DNA of 64,000 bases from Apostichopus japonicus (taxonomy: Eukaryota; Echinodermata; Holothuroidea; Aspidochirotida; Stichopodidae): positions 5,311,001 to 5,375,000 of the forward strand of contig NC_092578.1 in NCBI RefSeq assembly GCF_037975245.1, written 5' to 3'. How positions within the stretch are numbered: position 1 is the first letter of the stretch; each line of letters opens with the position of its first letter. The translations under genes were made by a program, and so were the position numbers. Shown here piece after piece: positions 33,001 through 38,500 of this stretch. The notes beneath the pieces were generated by a model, which saw only the letters and a program-made list of their open reading frames with translations, made no database searches and was not told where the DNA came from.

Positions 33001-35216
33001 GGAACCTTATTATCAAATCACAACATAATTGGTTTTGCCAATTAGTTTTCGCAAGTCACTGATTTTGTTTTGTTTTGCCGACCTCGGTTAACCTTAGACA
33101 GTTAGACCTGTTCATCTTAATCTGTAAAACGTAAGTAAGATCCGTTATATTACAACCTGTAGAACTATGAAACTGATACTTTTTAAACTAAGACTAAAAC
33201 TAGGACATGGAAAAAAAGCAAAAAGAAATTTAAAGAAGAGTAACATAAATAGTGCAGTAACAGTATAAAGTATAGCTATATATGAAGCAGCCGTTATAAC
33301 TCTATTTCATCTTTACATTACGTTTCCATTGAAAACCACTGTTAGAAACTGTTAGCATATCACATCTGTTTTATACAAAAATAAATTTGATGAAATAACG
33401 TAACGATGTTATGCTACTATATACAACGAGATTTGTTGGCTATATAATTATACTGAAAACTTATTTAATATACGCTTCAATTATTTCATCTAGTTATGTT
33501 AAATGTAATACTTACCATACTTCGAATGTTGTTGTCGAGGGCTGGTACTGAAATGAATTAATTCCAGTAGACCAGTCTTCTGTGCTACTGAAATCAGTAC
33601 AGATATAAGTCAATCTCTGAGAAAGACCAAAACATGTACATGACAAGCCTCCTTCCCCAGATATTACTTCACGGTTGGCAATGCTTTCGTCAGTGCAAAA
33701 ATGTCCACCAGCACTCCGTCTCCACGCCATACGGTATGAGACTTCGATCTATTCAGACAAGAAATGTAAGCATTTTGTATAAAATGTGACTACTTTAAGA
33801 AACTCACTTAACTCAGAAGAATATCTTGAACGGAAGCCCGTCTTCGAAATAAAGCTCTCCGTGTATATGATTCACACAAGTGCAACCATTATATATTGCT
33901 ACTATCTGCAGCACCGCAAGTTAAACTAGATTTATATCAGAAAATGCTTTTCCTGAAAGAGGAGTCACATAAAGTGAGGAATTCGTAATTGATACTTTAT
34001 AAGTGCGGAATACATATAATTTTATTTTAACTTAATTAAAAATTTTCGTCTAGATTTATATAACATTTTCTGAAAATGTTGAAATGATTAGGACTAATAC
34101 AATAAGTTCAACTGTTTGCACCAAAATGGTAAGATATTTTCGCTTTTGTAATTAATCAATTAACGACAAAATGATTATCTCACACAATTAAGTGATTGTC
34201 TCCTGCAAACTGCAAATTATTAAAATTTCGAAGTTTTTTTTTTAGGTTACAGTGCAAGATAAGGAACCGTATAATCAAATCACGGAGATTGTGAATTGAA
34301 GGAAATAGGTTTGGCAAATAGTTTTCGGAAGTCACTGTTTTTTTTTTTGGCGACCTCGGTTAACCTTAGACAGTTAGACCTGTTAATCTAAATGTGCAAA
34401 ACTTAAGTGAGATCCGTTATATTATAGCCTGTAGAACTATGACCTTTTGCAACTGATACTTTTTAAACTACTGTAAGACTATTAAAACTAGGACATGGAA
34501 AACTATAACTTTGAAACCTGTGGAACAATGGCTTATAAAACTAGTACTTGTCGAGCTAAGACCCTTAACTAAGACTGTTAAAACTAGGACCTGTTAAGCT
34601 AGGAATTTCAAAATTTCTGAAAACATGGCTTACAAAACTAATACTTGTGAAGCTAAAAAACCTGGAAAACTCATGCTTCCAAAACTAGGACCTGTAAAGC
34701 TAGGAACATTAAAACATGTGAGACCATGGCTTATAAAACAAATATACTTGTTAAGCTAAGACCCGTAAACTCAGACTTTTAAAACTAGTGCCTGTGCAGC
34801 TAGGAAATTTAAAACCTGTGAACCCATGGCTTATAAAACAAATATACTTGTTAAGCTAAGACTCGTAAAACTATGACCTGCTAAGCTAGGACATTTAAAG
34901 ACAAATATCTTAAATTTGTTCAAATAAAAGTACTATCTTTAAGCCGTAAAGGGTGAATGTAACTATGATTGAGATTTGAGATTTTCCCGCCATTCAACAA
35001 TATGGACCCTATGTGACTTAAATATGGCCTAATTTTTAAGAATAAGAGAAACAGTCACGATTCACTTACCAGTGGTAGAACATTGGTCTGATTGTTGTCT
35101 GATTGTATCAATGGCCGCCATGATATAATTCCACCTCTGAAATGAGAAGCTCCTGCCTCATTCGCGAAAAGAGATATCCACAAAACGAAGACACATGTAA
35201 CCCCACTGGACACCAT
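133..35216 (-). CDS. Giant secreted RHS/YD-repeat, CARDB and Ig-like protein (29 exons, 3' end off window)
   Basis: Twenty-nine GT-AG exons join into one open frame of 11,809 bases (about 3,936 residues) that leaves the window in phase 1, so the stop lies left of base 1. Order of parts: signal peptide (1-23); cysteine-rich N-terminal domain opening with SHFRGG (24-370); SbsA-type Ig-like domain (about 378-497); Ig/HYR-like domains (497-760); CARDB repeats (from about 940 through 1,950); a pre-peptidase-C-like beta segment and further Ig-like modules; RHS N-terminal region (from about 2,460); YD repeats (2,600-3,150); RHS core (about 3,210-3,260); hydrophobic Gly/Ala-rich post-core; Asp-Pro-Asn-Asp module; EGF-like; cadherin/VCBS-like domain. 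No membrane segment is seen within the window apart from post-core hydrophobic stretches. In known families CARDB and Ig-like folds are adhesive and RHS repeats form a closed beta-barrel shell. A secreted or surface adhesive role is inference. It is not a teneurin: the NHL, transmembrane and EGF-array order of teneurins is absent. Confidence 0.85.
1061..1162 (-). CDS. Exon 28: EGF-like domain
   Basis: Encodes VSCAGVNNCSGAGNCTNNNL then CQCIEGRYGDDCSQ. Six cysteines in the spacing C-x5-C-x5-C-x5-C-x-C-x7-C make one complete EGF-like domain in its own exon between phase-1 introns, as typical for metazoan exon shuffling. It is eukaryotic in style, unlike the RHS part. Confidence 0.88.
1163..2428. 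other. Intron 27, no recognised element
   Basis: Intron between exons 27 and 28. It contains a strongly AT-rich block near 1680-1790 and otherwise nothing recognisable on either strand. Confidence 0.5.
2429..2602 (-). CDS. Exon 27: Ig-like domain closing segment
   Basis: Encodes DGKLSFLKSCASNERTVVLD, VPSGATYKLVLQPEDNVGNF and ends TVIFPFAE. The 'G..Y.....eDnvGN' close is typical of Ig-like modules in this protein (compare exons 10 and 11). Phase 1 on both sides. Confidence 0.75.
2969..3235 (+). mobile_element. 3' end of a non-LTR retrotransposon ORF (reverse transcriptase C-terminus)
   Basis: The plus strand reads RRRWNWLGHVLRKDRAGNN, ALGWTPEG, then after one in-frame TGA, RPKTTWRRTVEKERRRAGWN and TWREDVSALCASWHRER before TAA. 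The Trp-Ile/Leu-Gly-His-Val-Leu-Arg-Lys-Asp and Arg-Pro-Lys-Thr-Thr-Trp-Arg-Arg blocks are the classical C-terminal tail of RTE/Nimb-like non-LTR elements. The copy is 5'-truncated and opposite to the host gene. Confidence 0.85.
3487..3622 (-). CDS. Exon 26: Ig-like strand set
   Basis: Encodes IDRDSPVASNISVVDDVISS and LALSFELNDVGAGVKTTNIY, the opening of a bacterial-type Ig-like domain after IFNT. The acceptor TTAATCAG gives the right phase. Phase 0 in, phase 1 out. Confidence 0.72.
3703..3851. repeat. Fold-back palindrome with (AT)n centre
   Basis: Two inverted arms of 48 bases (3703-3750 and 3804-3851), matching at all but one position as read by eye, surround an alternating AT tract. The arms contain the internal palindrome CACGTG. 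It lies just upstream of exon 26 in transcript orientation. Confidence 0.9.
4547..4737 (-). CDS. Exon 25: GFLPPN segment of the module
   Basis: Encodes GQPPVDPGIGFLPPNMENGT, then GEGFVTYSVRPRSSS and EARIVFDNNDPIDTEAIFNT. The Gly-Phe-Leu-Pro-Pro-Asn and Ala-x-Ile-Val-Phe-Asp-x-Asn-x-Pro-Ile-x-Thr motifs close the module. Phase 1 in, phase 0 out at GTAATG. Confidence 0.82.
5140..5148. repeat. Left target-site duplication
   Basis: GTCCGGGAA, identical to 6058-6066 on the other side of the 909-bp element. Confidence 0.9.
5149..6057. mobile_element. Non-autonomous DNA transposon, 32-bp perfect TIRs, 9-bp TSD
   Basis: The ends 5149-5180 and 6026-6057 are exact inverted repeats starting GCGAAATTATTTTTCCCA, and imperfect inverted similarity continues inward (TGGGCGTGG, ACGTCACAG). 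The flanks 5140-5148 and 6058-6066 are both GTCCGGGAA, a perfect 9-base duplication. A 9-bp TSD with long TIRs points to a Mutator-like element. The 909-bp interior has no transposase; it has three GAACCTCCCGTG repeats near 5430-5520. It sits in intron 24 of the giant gene. Confidence 0.9.
6058..6066. repeat. Right target-site duplication
   Basis: GTCCGGGAA, identical to 5140-5148. Confidence 0.9.
6209..6320 (-). CDS. Exon 24: continuation of the module
   Basis: Encodes TTLQFDDDREYVVRVTAGLD and FVNRRATWELQTLNPDT, the second half of the same module ('V.v.aglD...r.a.W.l.tlDP.Tg'). Phase 0 in, phase 1 out at GTCAGT. Confidence 0.75.
6842..7072 (-). CDS. Exon 23: DPNDIIGP module
   Basis: Encodes NDIIGPSGFGDARFIAADDT, LEYRIRFENMANATAPAQLV and TFRLGNFGFGNFTFELG. 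The block D-P-N-(D/E)-I-x-G-P...Ile-Arg-Phe-Glu-Asn...Ala-Pro-Ala-Gln is, from memory, widespread in large bacterial secreted proteins next to RHS or CARDB domains. 77 codons, phase 0 on both sides. Confidence 0.82.
7587..7949. mobile_element. TTAA-flanked MITE, copy A
   Basis: A 363-bp unit flanked by TTAA at 7583-7586 and 7950-7953, with short inverted ends (AGGGCATGAAGACTCGCGC against AGACATTGAAGACGCGCCC). TTAA targets are the mark of piggyBac and Kolobok superfamilies. A second, inverted copy lies at 50351-50703. No coding capacity. Confidence 0.8.
8037..8131 (-). CDS. Exon 22: linker to Asp-Pro-Asn-Asp module
   Basis: Encodes GKKPDKEDERRMGVNGRDLF and then EDVLRWIRSYDP, charged and probably a linker after the post-core region. 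Using the GTAAAC donor gives SYDP|NDIIGP with exon 23; reading through would give a stop 24 codons later, so a shorter isoform ending here is possible. Confidence 0.7.
8593..9410 (-). CDS. Exon 21: RHS core domain and post-core region
   Basis: Starts GAVADIVDARGAVVSSFSYD and PFGN, then the RHS-associated core: GLYLTRTRLYNAKIGRFVSP, then LYLYAKNNPYSFVDPEG (about 9116-9262). The Arg-Phe-(x)-Ser-Pro-Asp and Asn-Pro-x-x-x-x-Asp-Pro-x-Gly elements are intact. About 175 residues follow, with Gly/Ala-rich hydrophobic stretches such as AIGKAAVGAVIGLGTYAVS and GAAWAAVTGGLPLGKVVG. No effector fold is recognised there. Phase 2 in, phase 1 out. Confidence 0.88.
9941..10044 (-). CDS. Exon 20: RHS segment before the core
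   Basis: Encodes VSEDKSINYFHASNIGLVGY and QEGSDFFFYNFDGVG. It is equivalent to the 'Y.HD.lGs...' segment that precedes the RHS core in bacterial proteins. Phase 0 in, phase 2 out, donor GTTAGT. Confidence 0.75.
10556..11740 (-). CDS. Exon 19: YD-repeat array
   Basis: A 395-codon exon that is almost all YD repeats: YDIEQNIHRVYDGNDDVI, YNLDEETNTASIVYPDGTF, YDDQDRRIAIRDGEGY, YDTLNRVIDVTDGQTG, YDQRGPISKRTFPNG, YDGADQIRSWSDPQGN, YDGAGNRRSMDVNGD, and YNAMGVLHETI. In characterised RHS/Tc/teneurin proteins such repeats wind into a hollow beta shell. Phase 0 on both sides. Confidence 0.9.
11958..12002. repeat. (TA)n microsatellite
   Basis: About 45 bases of alternating TA next to the tRNA-like sequence. 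It may be the tail of that SINE-like unit. Confidence 0.9.
12050..12121 (-). repeat. tRNA-like SINE head or tRNA pseudogene (Cys-like anticodon ACA)
   Basis: On the minus strand a 72-nt cloverleaf-like sequence: acceptor GCGTCCA against TGGAGGC (6 of 7 pairs), A-box-like TAGCCTAGTGGTTAG, anticodon stem TCCGC/GCGGG with loop GTACAGA, and B-box GGTTCGAATCC. The T stem has two mismatches and the anticodon ACA is unusual for Cys, so it is a SINE head or pseudogene, not a working tRNA. It lies in intron 18 in the same sense as the host gene. Confidence 0.7.
12285..12663 (-). CDS. Exon 18: RHS/YD repeats
   Basis: Encodes SYTYDLTESFLLSASVNGDT, SYTYESDGAVSSFTDANGVK, SYNAYGILDSVKVLDPNGE and FTYDISGNTGYI. 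Repeating Tyr-x-Tyr-(Asp/Glu/Asn) every ~20 residues is the YD-repeat signature. Phase 2 in, phase 0 out, donor GTGAGT. Confidence 0.82.
13105..13354 (-). CDS. Exon 17: RHS repeats
   Basis: Encodes AFDSTTLALKYIASFEDDTR, NRPVEVISSFGSSLTVSYTA and LVEAWDRRGNMYS, strands with the RHS spacing (..L..i.d..G...v.Y...G.l..v.D..G). The donor is GTTAGT; phase 1 in, phase 2 out. Confidence 0.75.
13975..14108 (-). CDS. Exon 16: RHS N-terminal region
   Basis: Encodes WNLKIVSVEEKSLILEQENN and ends TSSRGSIILNGT. It fits the RHS plug/shell opening that follows the Phe-Gly-Arg-Gly-Trp motif. Phase 2 in, phase 1 out. Donor GTACAA is weak but its phase fits the next exon. Confidence 0.65.
14647..18407 (-). CDS. 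Exon 15: 3.76-kb exon with CARDB array, PPC-like segment and RHS N-terminus
   Basis: An intron-less 1,253-codon exon. It finishes one CARDB (IEVATDVTNTV...FEYENNN), then carries about six more: starts near ADLVISDANGTVSLNLISGE, NLTISNAFDELDSFTAGEDI, SLEVSDVGWEILQSGTAIFV, PDLAVTNITGFPLNVSFGSF, GDLVAAISSSALDLGSGEPF and SDLAVTSVNAPVTASFGASI. A following segment (ETLIVSLESTS...GEYYLLVQNNG) resembles a bacterial pre-peptidase C-terminal domain. FEIMDIKPRQVAPLGMVTIS resembles an IPT/TIG start. The last part, TRTFDSRLSSRAVVGAFGRG, is the classical RHS opening with Phe-Gly-x-Gly-Trp. Such a long exon among small ones is notable. Phase 0 in, phase 2 out. Confidence 0.85.
18621..18779 (-). CDS. Exon 14: CARDB domain, first half
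   Basis: Encodes NISVILSPPADFTVTNVTV and then SGEAVNVSWEVRNAGNGLPD. The 'G...V.WEV.N.G.G' core is diagnostic of CARDB. It is completed in exon 15. Exactly 53 codons, phase 0 on both sides. Confidence 0.8.
18780..19394. other. Intron 13 and adjacent short introns, nothing recognised
   Basis: A 615-bp intron with a C9 run near 19108. The neighbouring introns 18408-18620, 19691-20110, 21296-21847, 22121-22616 (G18 run near 22420), 22872-23203, 23463-23713 and 23812-24033 also show no further elements. Confidence 0.5.
19395..19690 (-). CDS. Exon 13: CARDB domain
   Basis: Completes the CARDB domain begun in exon 12: GLEIEVRWSVDNVGFGVTRD, ending VIVETDVFSSIYEHVFENNN, the typical Glu-x-Asn-Asn-Asn close. 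The donor is GTAATC, weaker than the others in the gene, so the 3' edge is the least certain part. Confidence 0.75.
20111..21295 (-). CDS. Exon 12: HYR/Ig-like, FN3-like and first CARDB domain
   Basis: Opens DNEAPVVSNLSTAFVTCGAP and SRVWKATDAAGNSATSRQSL, a hyalin-repeat-like unit. A middle SPANGEANVALTAFLSWPSY and SHRVYIWRYE resembles a fibronectin-III strand. The end is a CARDB domain (PDLTVGEIVIPDFAFSGQAI, SWEVSNVGQMG, FVFVETD...IDRSNN) and the start of a second (PPPDLQVSDVIVPSSSFSG). 395 codons; phase 1 on both sides. Confidence 0.82.
21848..22120 (-). CDS. Exon 11: second phase-1 Ig-like domain
   Basis: Encodes DTTAPEVEILMRPTDFSNNT, then SFRCASYRDTCQFVCGYNSS, closing ATDDVGNTGEEVTITWIVG. 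It has the same length, closing strand and flanking intron phases (1,1) as exon 10, so exons 10 and 11 look like an ancient tandem domain duplication. Four cysteines suggest disulfides. Confidence 0.8.
22617..22871 (-). CDS. Exon 10: Ig-like domain
   Basis: Encodes RDVTPPVLVFNNVPFRSNE and then NVTIEWSVNEP, with Cys in NSTCTLSSPSG and VFCGQSW, and closing TATDTSGNIGTTRQTTWFVG. This is a one-exon Ig-like unit in the bacterial Big_3/Ig style, bounded by phase-1 introns as expected for a shufflable domain. Confidence 0.8.
23204..23462 (-). CDS. Exon 9: SbsA-type Ig-like domain, second half
   Basis: Continues the fold with RPTRPTYISVYDETDSLV and later YYILMDPGVAKSTSFCGVES, ending TLWTFTI. The 'LDPGV...FTI' close is characteristic of Big_5/SbsA Ig-like folds. 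Phase 0 in, phase 1 out at a GTAAGT donor. Confidence 0.75.
23714..23811 (-). CDS. Exon 8: SbsA-type Ig-like domain, first half
   Basis: Encodes TNPPEINFTSLEPPNGALL followed by IPNDISLAFTFDQQ. The Pro-Pro-Asn-Gly-Ala-x-x-x-Pro...Phe-Thr-Phe pattern is that of bacterial SbsA/Big_5 Ig-like domains. Phase 1 in, phase 0 out. Confidence 0.75.
24034..24074 (-). CDS. Exon 7: micro-exon closing the Ig-like domain
   Basis: A 41-base exon encoding GSVGIQSCITLVTG. Joined directly to exon 6 it reads DNVGSVGIQSCITLVTG, the expected closing strand with its cysteine, and joins exon 8 as TNPPEINF. Acceptor TTTCAG, donor GTAAGT. Confidence 0.75.
24830..27422. repeat. Degenerate tandem repeat block rich in TGACCT half-sites
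   Basis: Intron 6 holds two mixed repeat types. From about 25,280 to 26,070 a ~170-bp unit recurs (anchor TTGACC...GGATCACATAACCG). From about 26,230 to 27,330 a ~145-bp unit recurs about eight times (anchors CTACCAACATACTAAGTTTA, TTCTTGAGATA, TTTTCAG, TGACCTCTGGTGACC). Most units carry TGACCT direct repeats at spacings of 4 and 1, e.g. 26494-26516. The block ends in a CA-rich run and CCTTCGGCCTTCGGCAAGGA, an end common in marine-invertebrate repeats (from memory). Confidence 0.8.
27791..27952 (-). CDS. Exon 6: YHVNVTWTP beta-sandwich segment
   Basis: Encodes SIADIDTVSPPGVLKSGV and then YHVNVTWTPQT and EILCFTPRDNVG, the end of an Ig-like or fibronectin-like fold. The acceptor TATGACAG keeps frame, while the next AG downstream would introduce a stop. 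Phase 2 in, phase 2 out. Confidence 0.8.
28277..28554 (-). CDS. Exon 5: N-terminal domain, beta-sandwich segment
   Basis: The acceptor is the TTACAG just before ACA ACT TGT, giving TTCELVWDVDTSTSLGLYGV. The pattern continues with ALEIKDF, SEIPLQFLVDL and a Cys-Val-Gly-Val-Pro motif. Phase 0 in, phase 2 out. An alternative upstream acceptor (ACACAG) gives the wrong phase. Confidence 0.8.
28555..30291. other. Intron 4, nothing recognised
   Basis: 1.74 kb between exons 4 and 5. It contains GT-rich and T-rich tracts near 29190-29270 and a C10 run near 29717. No coding or RNA feature is supported. Confidence 0.5.
30292..30386 (-). CDS. Exon 4: NDPDGDDVRC segment
   Basis: Encodes VNDPDGDDVRCFWATRRCGG and then a CNRLPGAVLNE end. 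The Asp-rich DPDGDD loop suggests a calcium site, as in cadherin-like or Ig-like folds (inference). Phase 1 in, phase 0 out, donor GTATGT. Confidence 0.8.
30387..32465. other. Intron 3 with a fragment of the 36-38 kb repeat
   Basis: 2.08 kb. The stretch 31877-32035 resembles the fold-back part of the 1.58-kb tandem unit (GCTTATCCACT...GAGCCTGTGT and GAAGAAGATCCTG.TAGGATCGAA, CAGGCCAACT..CTTTTAC). The rest shows nothing recognisable. Confidence 0.5.
32466..32641 (-). CDS. Exon 3: FSGCCW segment of N-terminal domain
   Basis: Encodes FSGCCWISLRNGG followed by a RNDTGRINSSPTTTTMP segment; the Cys-Cys-Trp and the Arg-Ile-Asn-Ser-Ser-Pro blocks look like the conserved core of this N-terminal family. 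Leaves in phase 1 at a GTAAAA donor. Confidence 0.8.
32940..33215. repeat. Dispersed duplicate, copy 1
   Basis: Shares long stretches with 34215-34497 in the same orientation, such as GACCTCGGTTAACCTTAGAC, GATCCGTTATATTA and TGATACTTTTTAAACTA. Copies lie on either side of exon 2 (33516-33748), suggesting a segmental duplication around that exon. Confidence 0.8.
33516..33748 (-). CDS. Exon 2: cysteine-containing N-terminal domain
   Basis: Opens IEVSYRMAWRRS and contains Cys pairs in a GGLSCTCFG stretch. The acceptor follows a TGAATAG; the donor is GTAAGT. It enters in phase 0 and leaves in phase 2, and the split codon with exon 3 gives Trp (FEVW|FSGCCW). Confidence 0.8.
34215..34497. repeat. 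Dispersed duplicate, copy 2
   Basis: Second copy of the segment at 32940-33215, running directly into the minisatellite that starts near 34490. Confidence 0.8.
34490..34905. repeat. Minisatellite of about 100-bp units
   Basis: Four to five diverged tandem units with anchors ATGGCTTATAAAAC (near 34528, 34624, 34726, 34826) and TTAAGCTAAGACC. It lies in intron 1 of the giant gene. Confidence 0.8.
35070..35216 (-). CDS. Exon 1: signal peptide and start of N-terminal domain
   Basis: The ATG at 35216 opens a typical secretory signal (MVSSGVTCVFVLWISLF, then NEAGA) with a likely cut after residue 23. The mature chain starts SHFRGGIISWRP, a start shared, from memory, by many uncharacterised marine-invertebrate proteins. 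The exon has 49 codons, ends in phase 0 and has a consensus GTAAGT donor. No upstream in-frame alternative is needed. Confidence 0.85.
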
Positions 35217-35252
35217 TTTGTCTGACGAGTGTACGCATGTTGAAGATATACG

Positions 35253-35264
35253 GATATATATATG
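35253..35264 (-). promoter_or_regulatory. TATA-like tract upstream of the RHS-type gene
   Basis: An AT alternation (read on the minus strand as CATATATATATC) lies about 40 bases before the ATG. It could be a TATA element, but the 5' untranslated leader would then be very short. Low confidence. Confidence 0.2.
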
Positions 35265-35501
35265 TCTTCTTAAATTTACAAATATTTGTACGGTCCTGTG
35301 AAATCAGTCGTGCGTGGATGAATACTTTTTAGTCGTAAAGTAGTTCGGGCCATGCGTGATTGAAAGAACTTGCTCAACTCAACTTAATTATAAACATTAC
35401 GGCTATAACTCACACCACAAGGAAGCCGAAAAGAAGGAACTTTATGTCAAAAGGCATATATATATAAATATTAACAGTTGGAAGTAGGTCTGATCAGTGG
35501 C

Positions 35502-38500
35502 ATTATACGAGAGGCGCATCAATTTTTCTTCATAAGAAGTTAAGCGTTGACTATATAGGCAAACTTAAGTTTTATCAAATATGTTGAAACCGAATCCATC
35601 GAACACAACAATAATCATTACAATAGCACGAACGGGTGGTAATTCTCCCAAATTTTTAGGTTTTATTAAATTATTATATTTTTTTACCCAAAATCAGAAC
35701 CATTATGAAGACTCAATCGACTGGGAAAAGAATGCAGGAACAATTGTTTCGAAGTAGCCGTTGGCATACTTTAAATTAATGGAAAATCAATCAGCTTATT
35801 GAATTAAAGGTGTAAACAATGGGCACGTTAAATTTCGCAACAGCTAATTAACTAATAAGTGGCGTGCCCAAAAGGAGTGAGGGAGAGAGTGGGGCATGCC
35901 CCACCTCAAACGTCAGTGGGGGGGGGGATAGTTCAGTAGGGCTCTCCTTTCTTGGCATACAATAGAGAAAGATAATAGACCGTTATACTACAACGGGTGT
36001 ACACCCCCCCCCCCCCAACACTCCTCCGACCCCTTCCCTTTTGTCAATCTCACACAATATTTATTAGCACAACCTTGCGTTTAGAACTACTTATATAGAA
36101 ATACTCTTTGGTCTAAATCTGCCTCTGAACGAACCATTTGATGTCTATTTTTATCTGGGGAAGGTCTCTCCCCCCCCCCCCCACAAGTATGCAATGACCC
36201 TAGGCCAGCACCTACACCTTCATAGGATCCTGCAGAATTAACCTAGTATGGTTCTTCCATAAAGGTTAAGTCACCTACTTCAAATCAGTTGGGGGAGAAC
36301 TTTGAACCCACCTCCTCTCTATCTCCTTTTTCAAAATGAAATAAAACTGTTAACAAACTGCTTATCCACTAGAGAGCCTGTGTAGAAGAATGTGTAAAAG
36401 TAAGTTGGCCTGACGTTTCGATCCTATAGCAGGATCTTCTTCAACGGCTAAAAAAAGGTTCGAAACGTCAGGCCAGTTTACTTTTACCATGGAGGTAAAA
36501 ACAGAGTTTCACCTCCATGATTTACACATATATCCTGTTTAGCAATCATGTGAATGCCACTGTAAATGGCTGTTTTCCGTTATTACTATTTATTTATTTA
36601 TTGCAGAAATAAGTGTTAAAATGAACTCTTTGCATTTGCGGTTGTTCTGAAAGGACAGGCGGGTTGGAGACAAATGGCATATTTCTTTTTAAACTTGTGA
36701 TCAAGTTGCATGTAACGCAGCAACGCTAGACAACGTGATGTTTGTCACGTCATAACATTCTCGTAACTTGTCAACTAGACCAATATCATACCAATATATT
36801 TTGACGTGTTTTCAACACTTTAACAAATTTCGTCAAGATATGACGTTAGCGTTATTTCTAAATTCAATAAAAATCATATTTTTTGAAACTTTTTTCAAGT
36901 TATGTACAACGCAGCAATGTGACAGATTTCATAAGGATGTAACTCGTCAACTCGACAAAACTATGCAAATTTGTCGTTTTGAACAAACACGAAAGAAGTC
37001 TGCCACTTAATTACTTACATGTCTACTCGATCGGAACCACCGTATGCATTTGAATGTTGTCGTTCGGACATTTTACACATAAATATATTGGCATATACGA
37101 GAGGCGCATCCAATACTTCTTCATAAGATTATACAGCGTTGACTATAGGCAAACTTTAAGTTTTATCAAATATGTTGAAACAGAATCCACCGAATACAAA
37201 AACAACCGTTACAATAGAACGAACGGGTGGTAATTCCCCCAAACTTTTTAGGTTTTATTAATTTATTATATTTTTTACCCAATATCAGAACCATTATGAA
37301 GACTCAATCGACTGGGAAAGGAATGCAGGAACAATTGTTTCGAAGTAGCCGTTGGCATACTTGAAATTATTGGAAATTCACTCAGCTTATTGAATTAAAG
37401 GTGTAAACAATGGCACGTTAAATTTCGCAACAACTAATTGACTGATCAGTGACTTGCCCAAAGGGAGTGAGGGAGAGAGTGGGGCATGCCCCACTCCAAT
37501 CGTCAGTCGGGGGGGGGGGTAGTTCAGTAGGGGCTCTCCTTTTTTGGCATACAATAGAGAAAGATAATAGACCGTTATACTACAACGGGTGTACACCCCC
37601 TCCCCCCCGACCCCTTCCCTTTTGTCAACCTCACACAATATTTATTAGTACAACCTTGCGTTTAGAACTACTTATATAGAAATACTCTTTGGTCTAGATC
37701 TGCCTCTGAACGAACCATTTGATGTCTATTTTTATCTGGGGAAGGTCTCCCCCCCCCCCACAAGTATGCAATGACCCTAGGCCAGCATCTACTCCTTTAT
37801 AGGATCTTGCAGAATTAACCTAGTATGGTTCTTCCATAAAGGTTTAGTCAACTAATTCAAATCAGTTGGGGGAGAACTTTGAACCCACCTCCTCTATATC
37901 TCCTTTTTCAAAATGAAATAAAACTGTTAGCAAACTGCTTATCCACTAGAGAGCCTGTGTAGAAGAATGTGTAAAAGTAAGTTGGCCTGACGTTTCGATC
38001 CTATAGCAGGATCTTCTTCAACGGCTAAACAAAGGTTCAAAACGTCAGGCCAACTTACTTTTACCATGGAGGTAAAAACAGAGTTTTTACCTCCATGATT
38101 TACACATATCTCCTTTTTGGCAATCATGTGAATGCCACTGTAAATGGCTGTTTTCCGTTATTACTATTTATTTATTTATTGCAGAAATAAGTGTTAAAAT
38201 GAACTCTTTGCATTTGCGGTTGTTCTGAAAGGACAGGCGGGTTGGAGACAAATGGAATATTTCTTTTTAAACTTGTGATCAAGTTGCATGTAACGCAGCA
38301 ACGCTAGACAACTTGATGTTTGTCACGTTATAACATTCTCGTAACTTGTCAACTCGACCAATATCATACCAATATATTTTGACGTGTTGTCAACACTCAC
38401 AAATTTCGTCAAGATATGACGTTAGCGTTATTTCTAAATTCAATAAAAATCATATTTCTTGAAACTTTTTTTCAAGTTATGTACAACGCAGCAACTTGAC

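Noticed and set aside
133-35216. Assignment of the giant gene as a teneurin
   Set aside because: Teneurins are type II membrane proteins with EGF repeats, NHL propeller and YD shell; here there is a signal peptide, CARDB array and an EGF domain after the RHS core.
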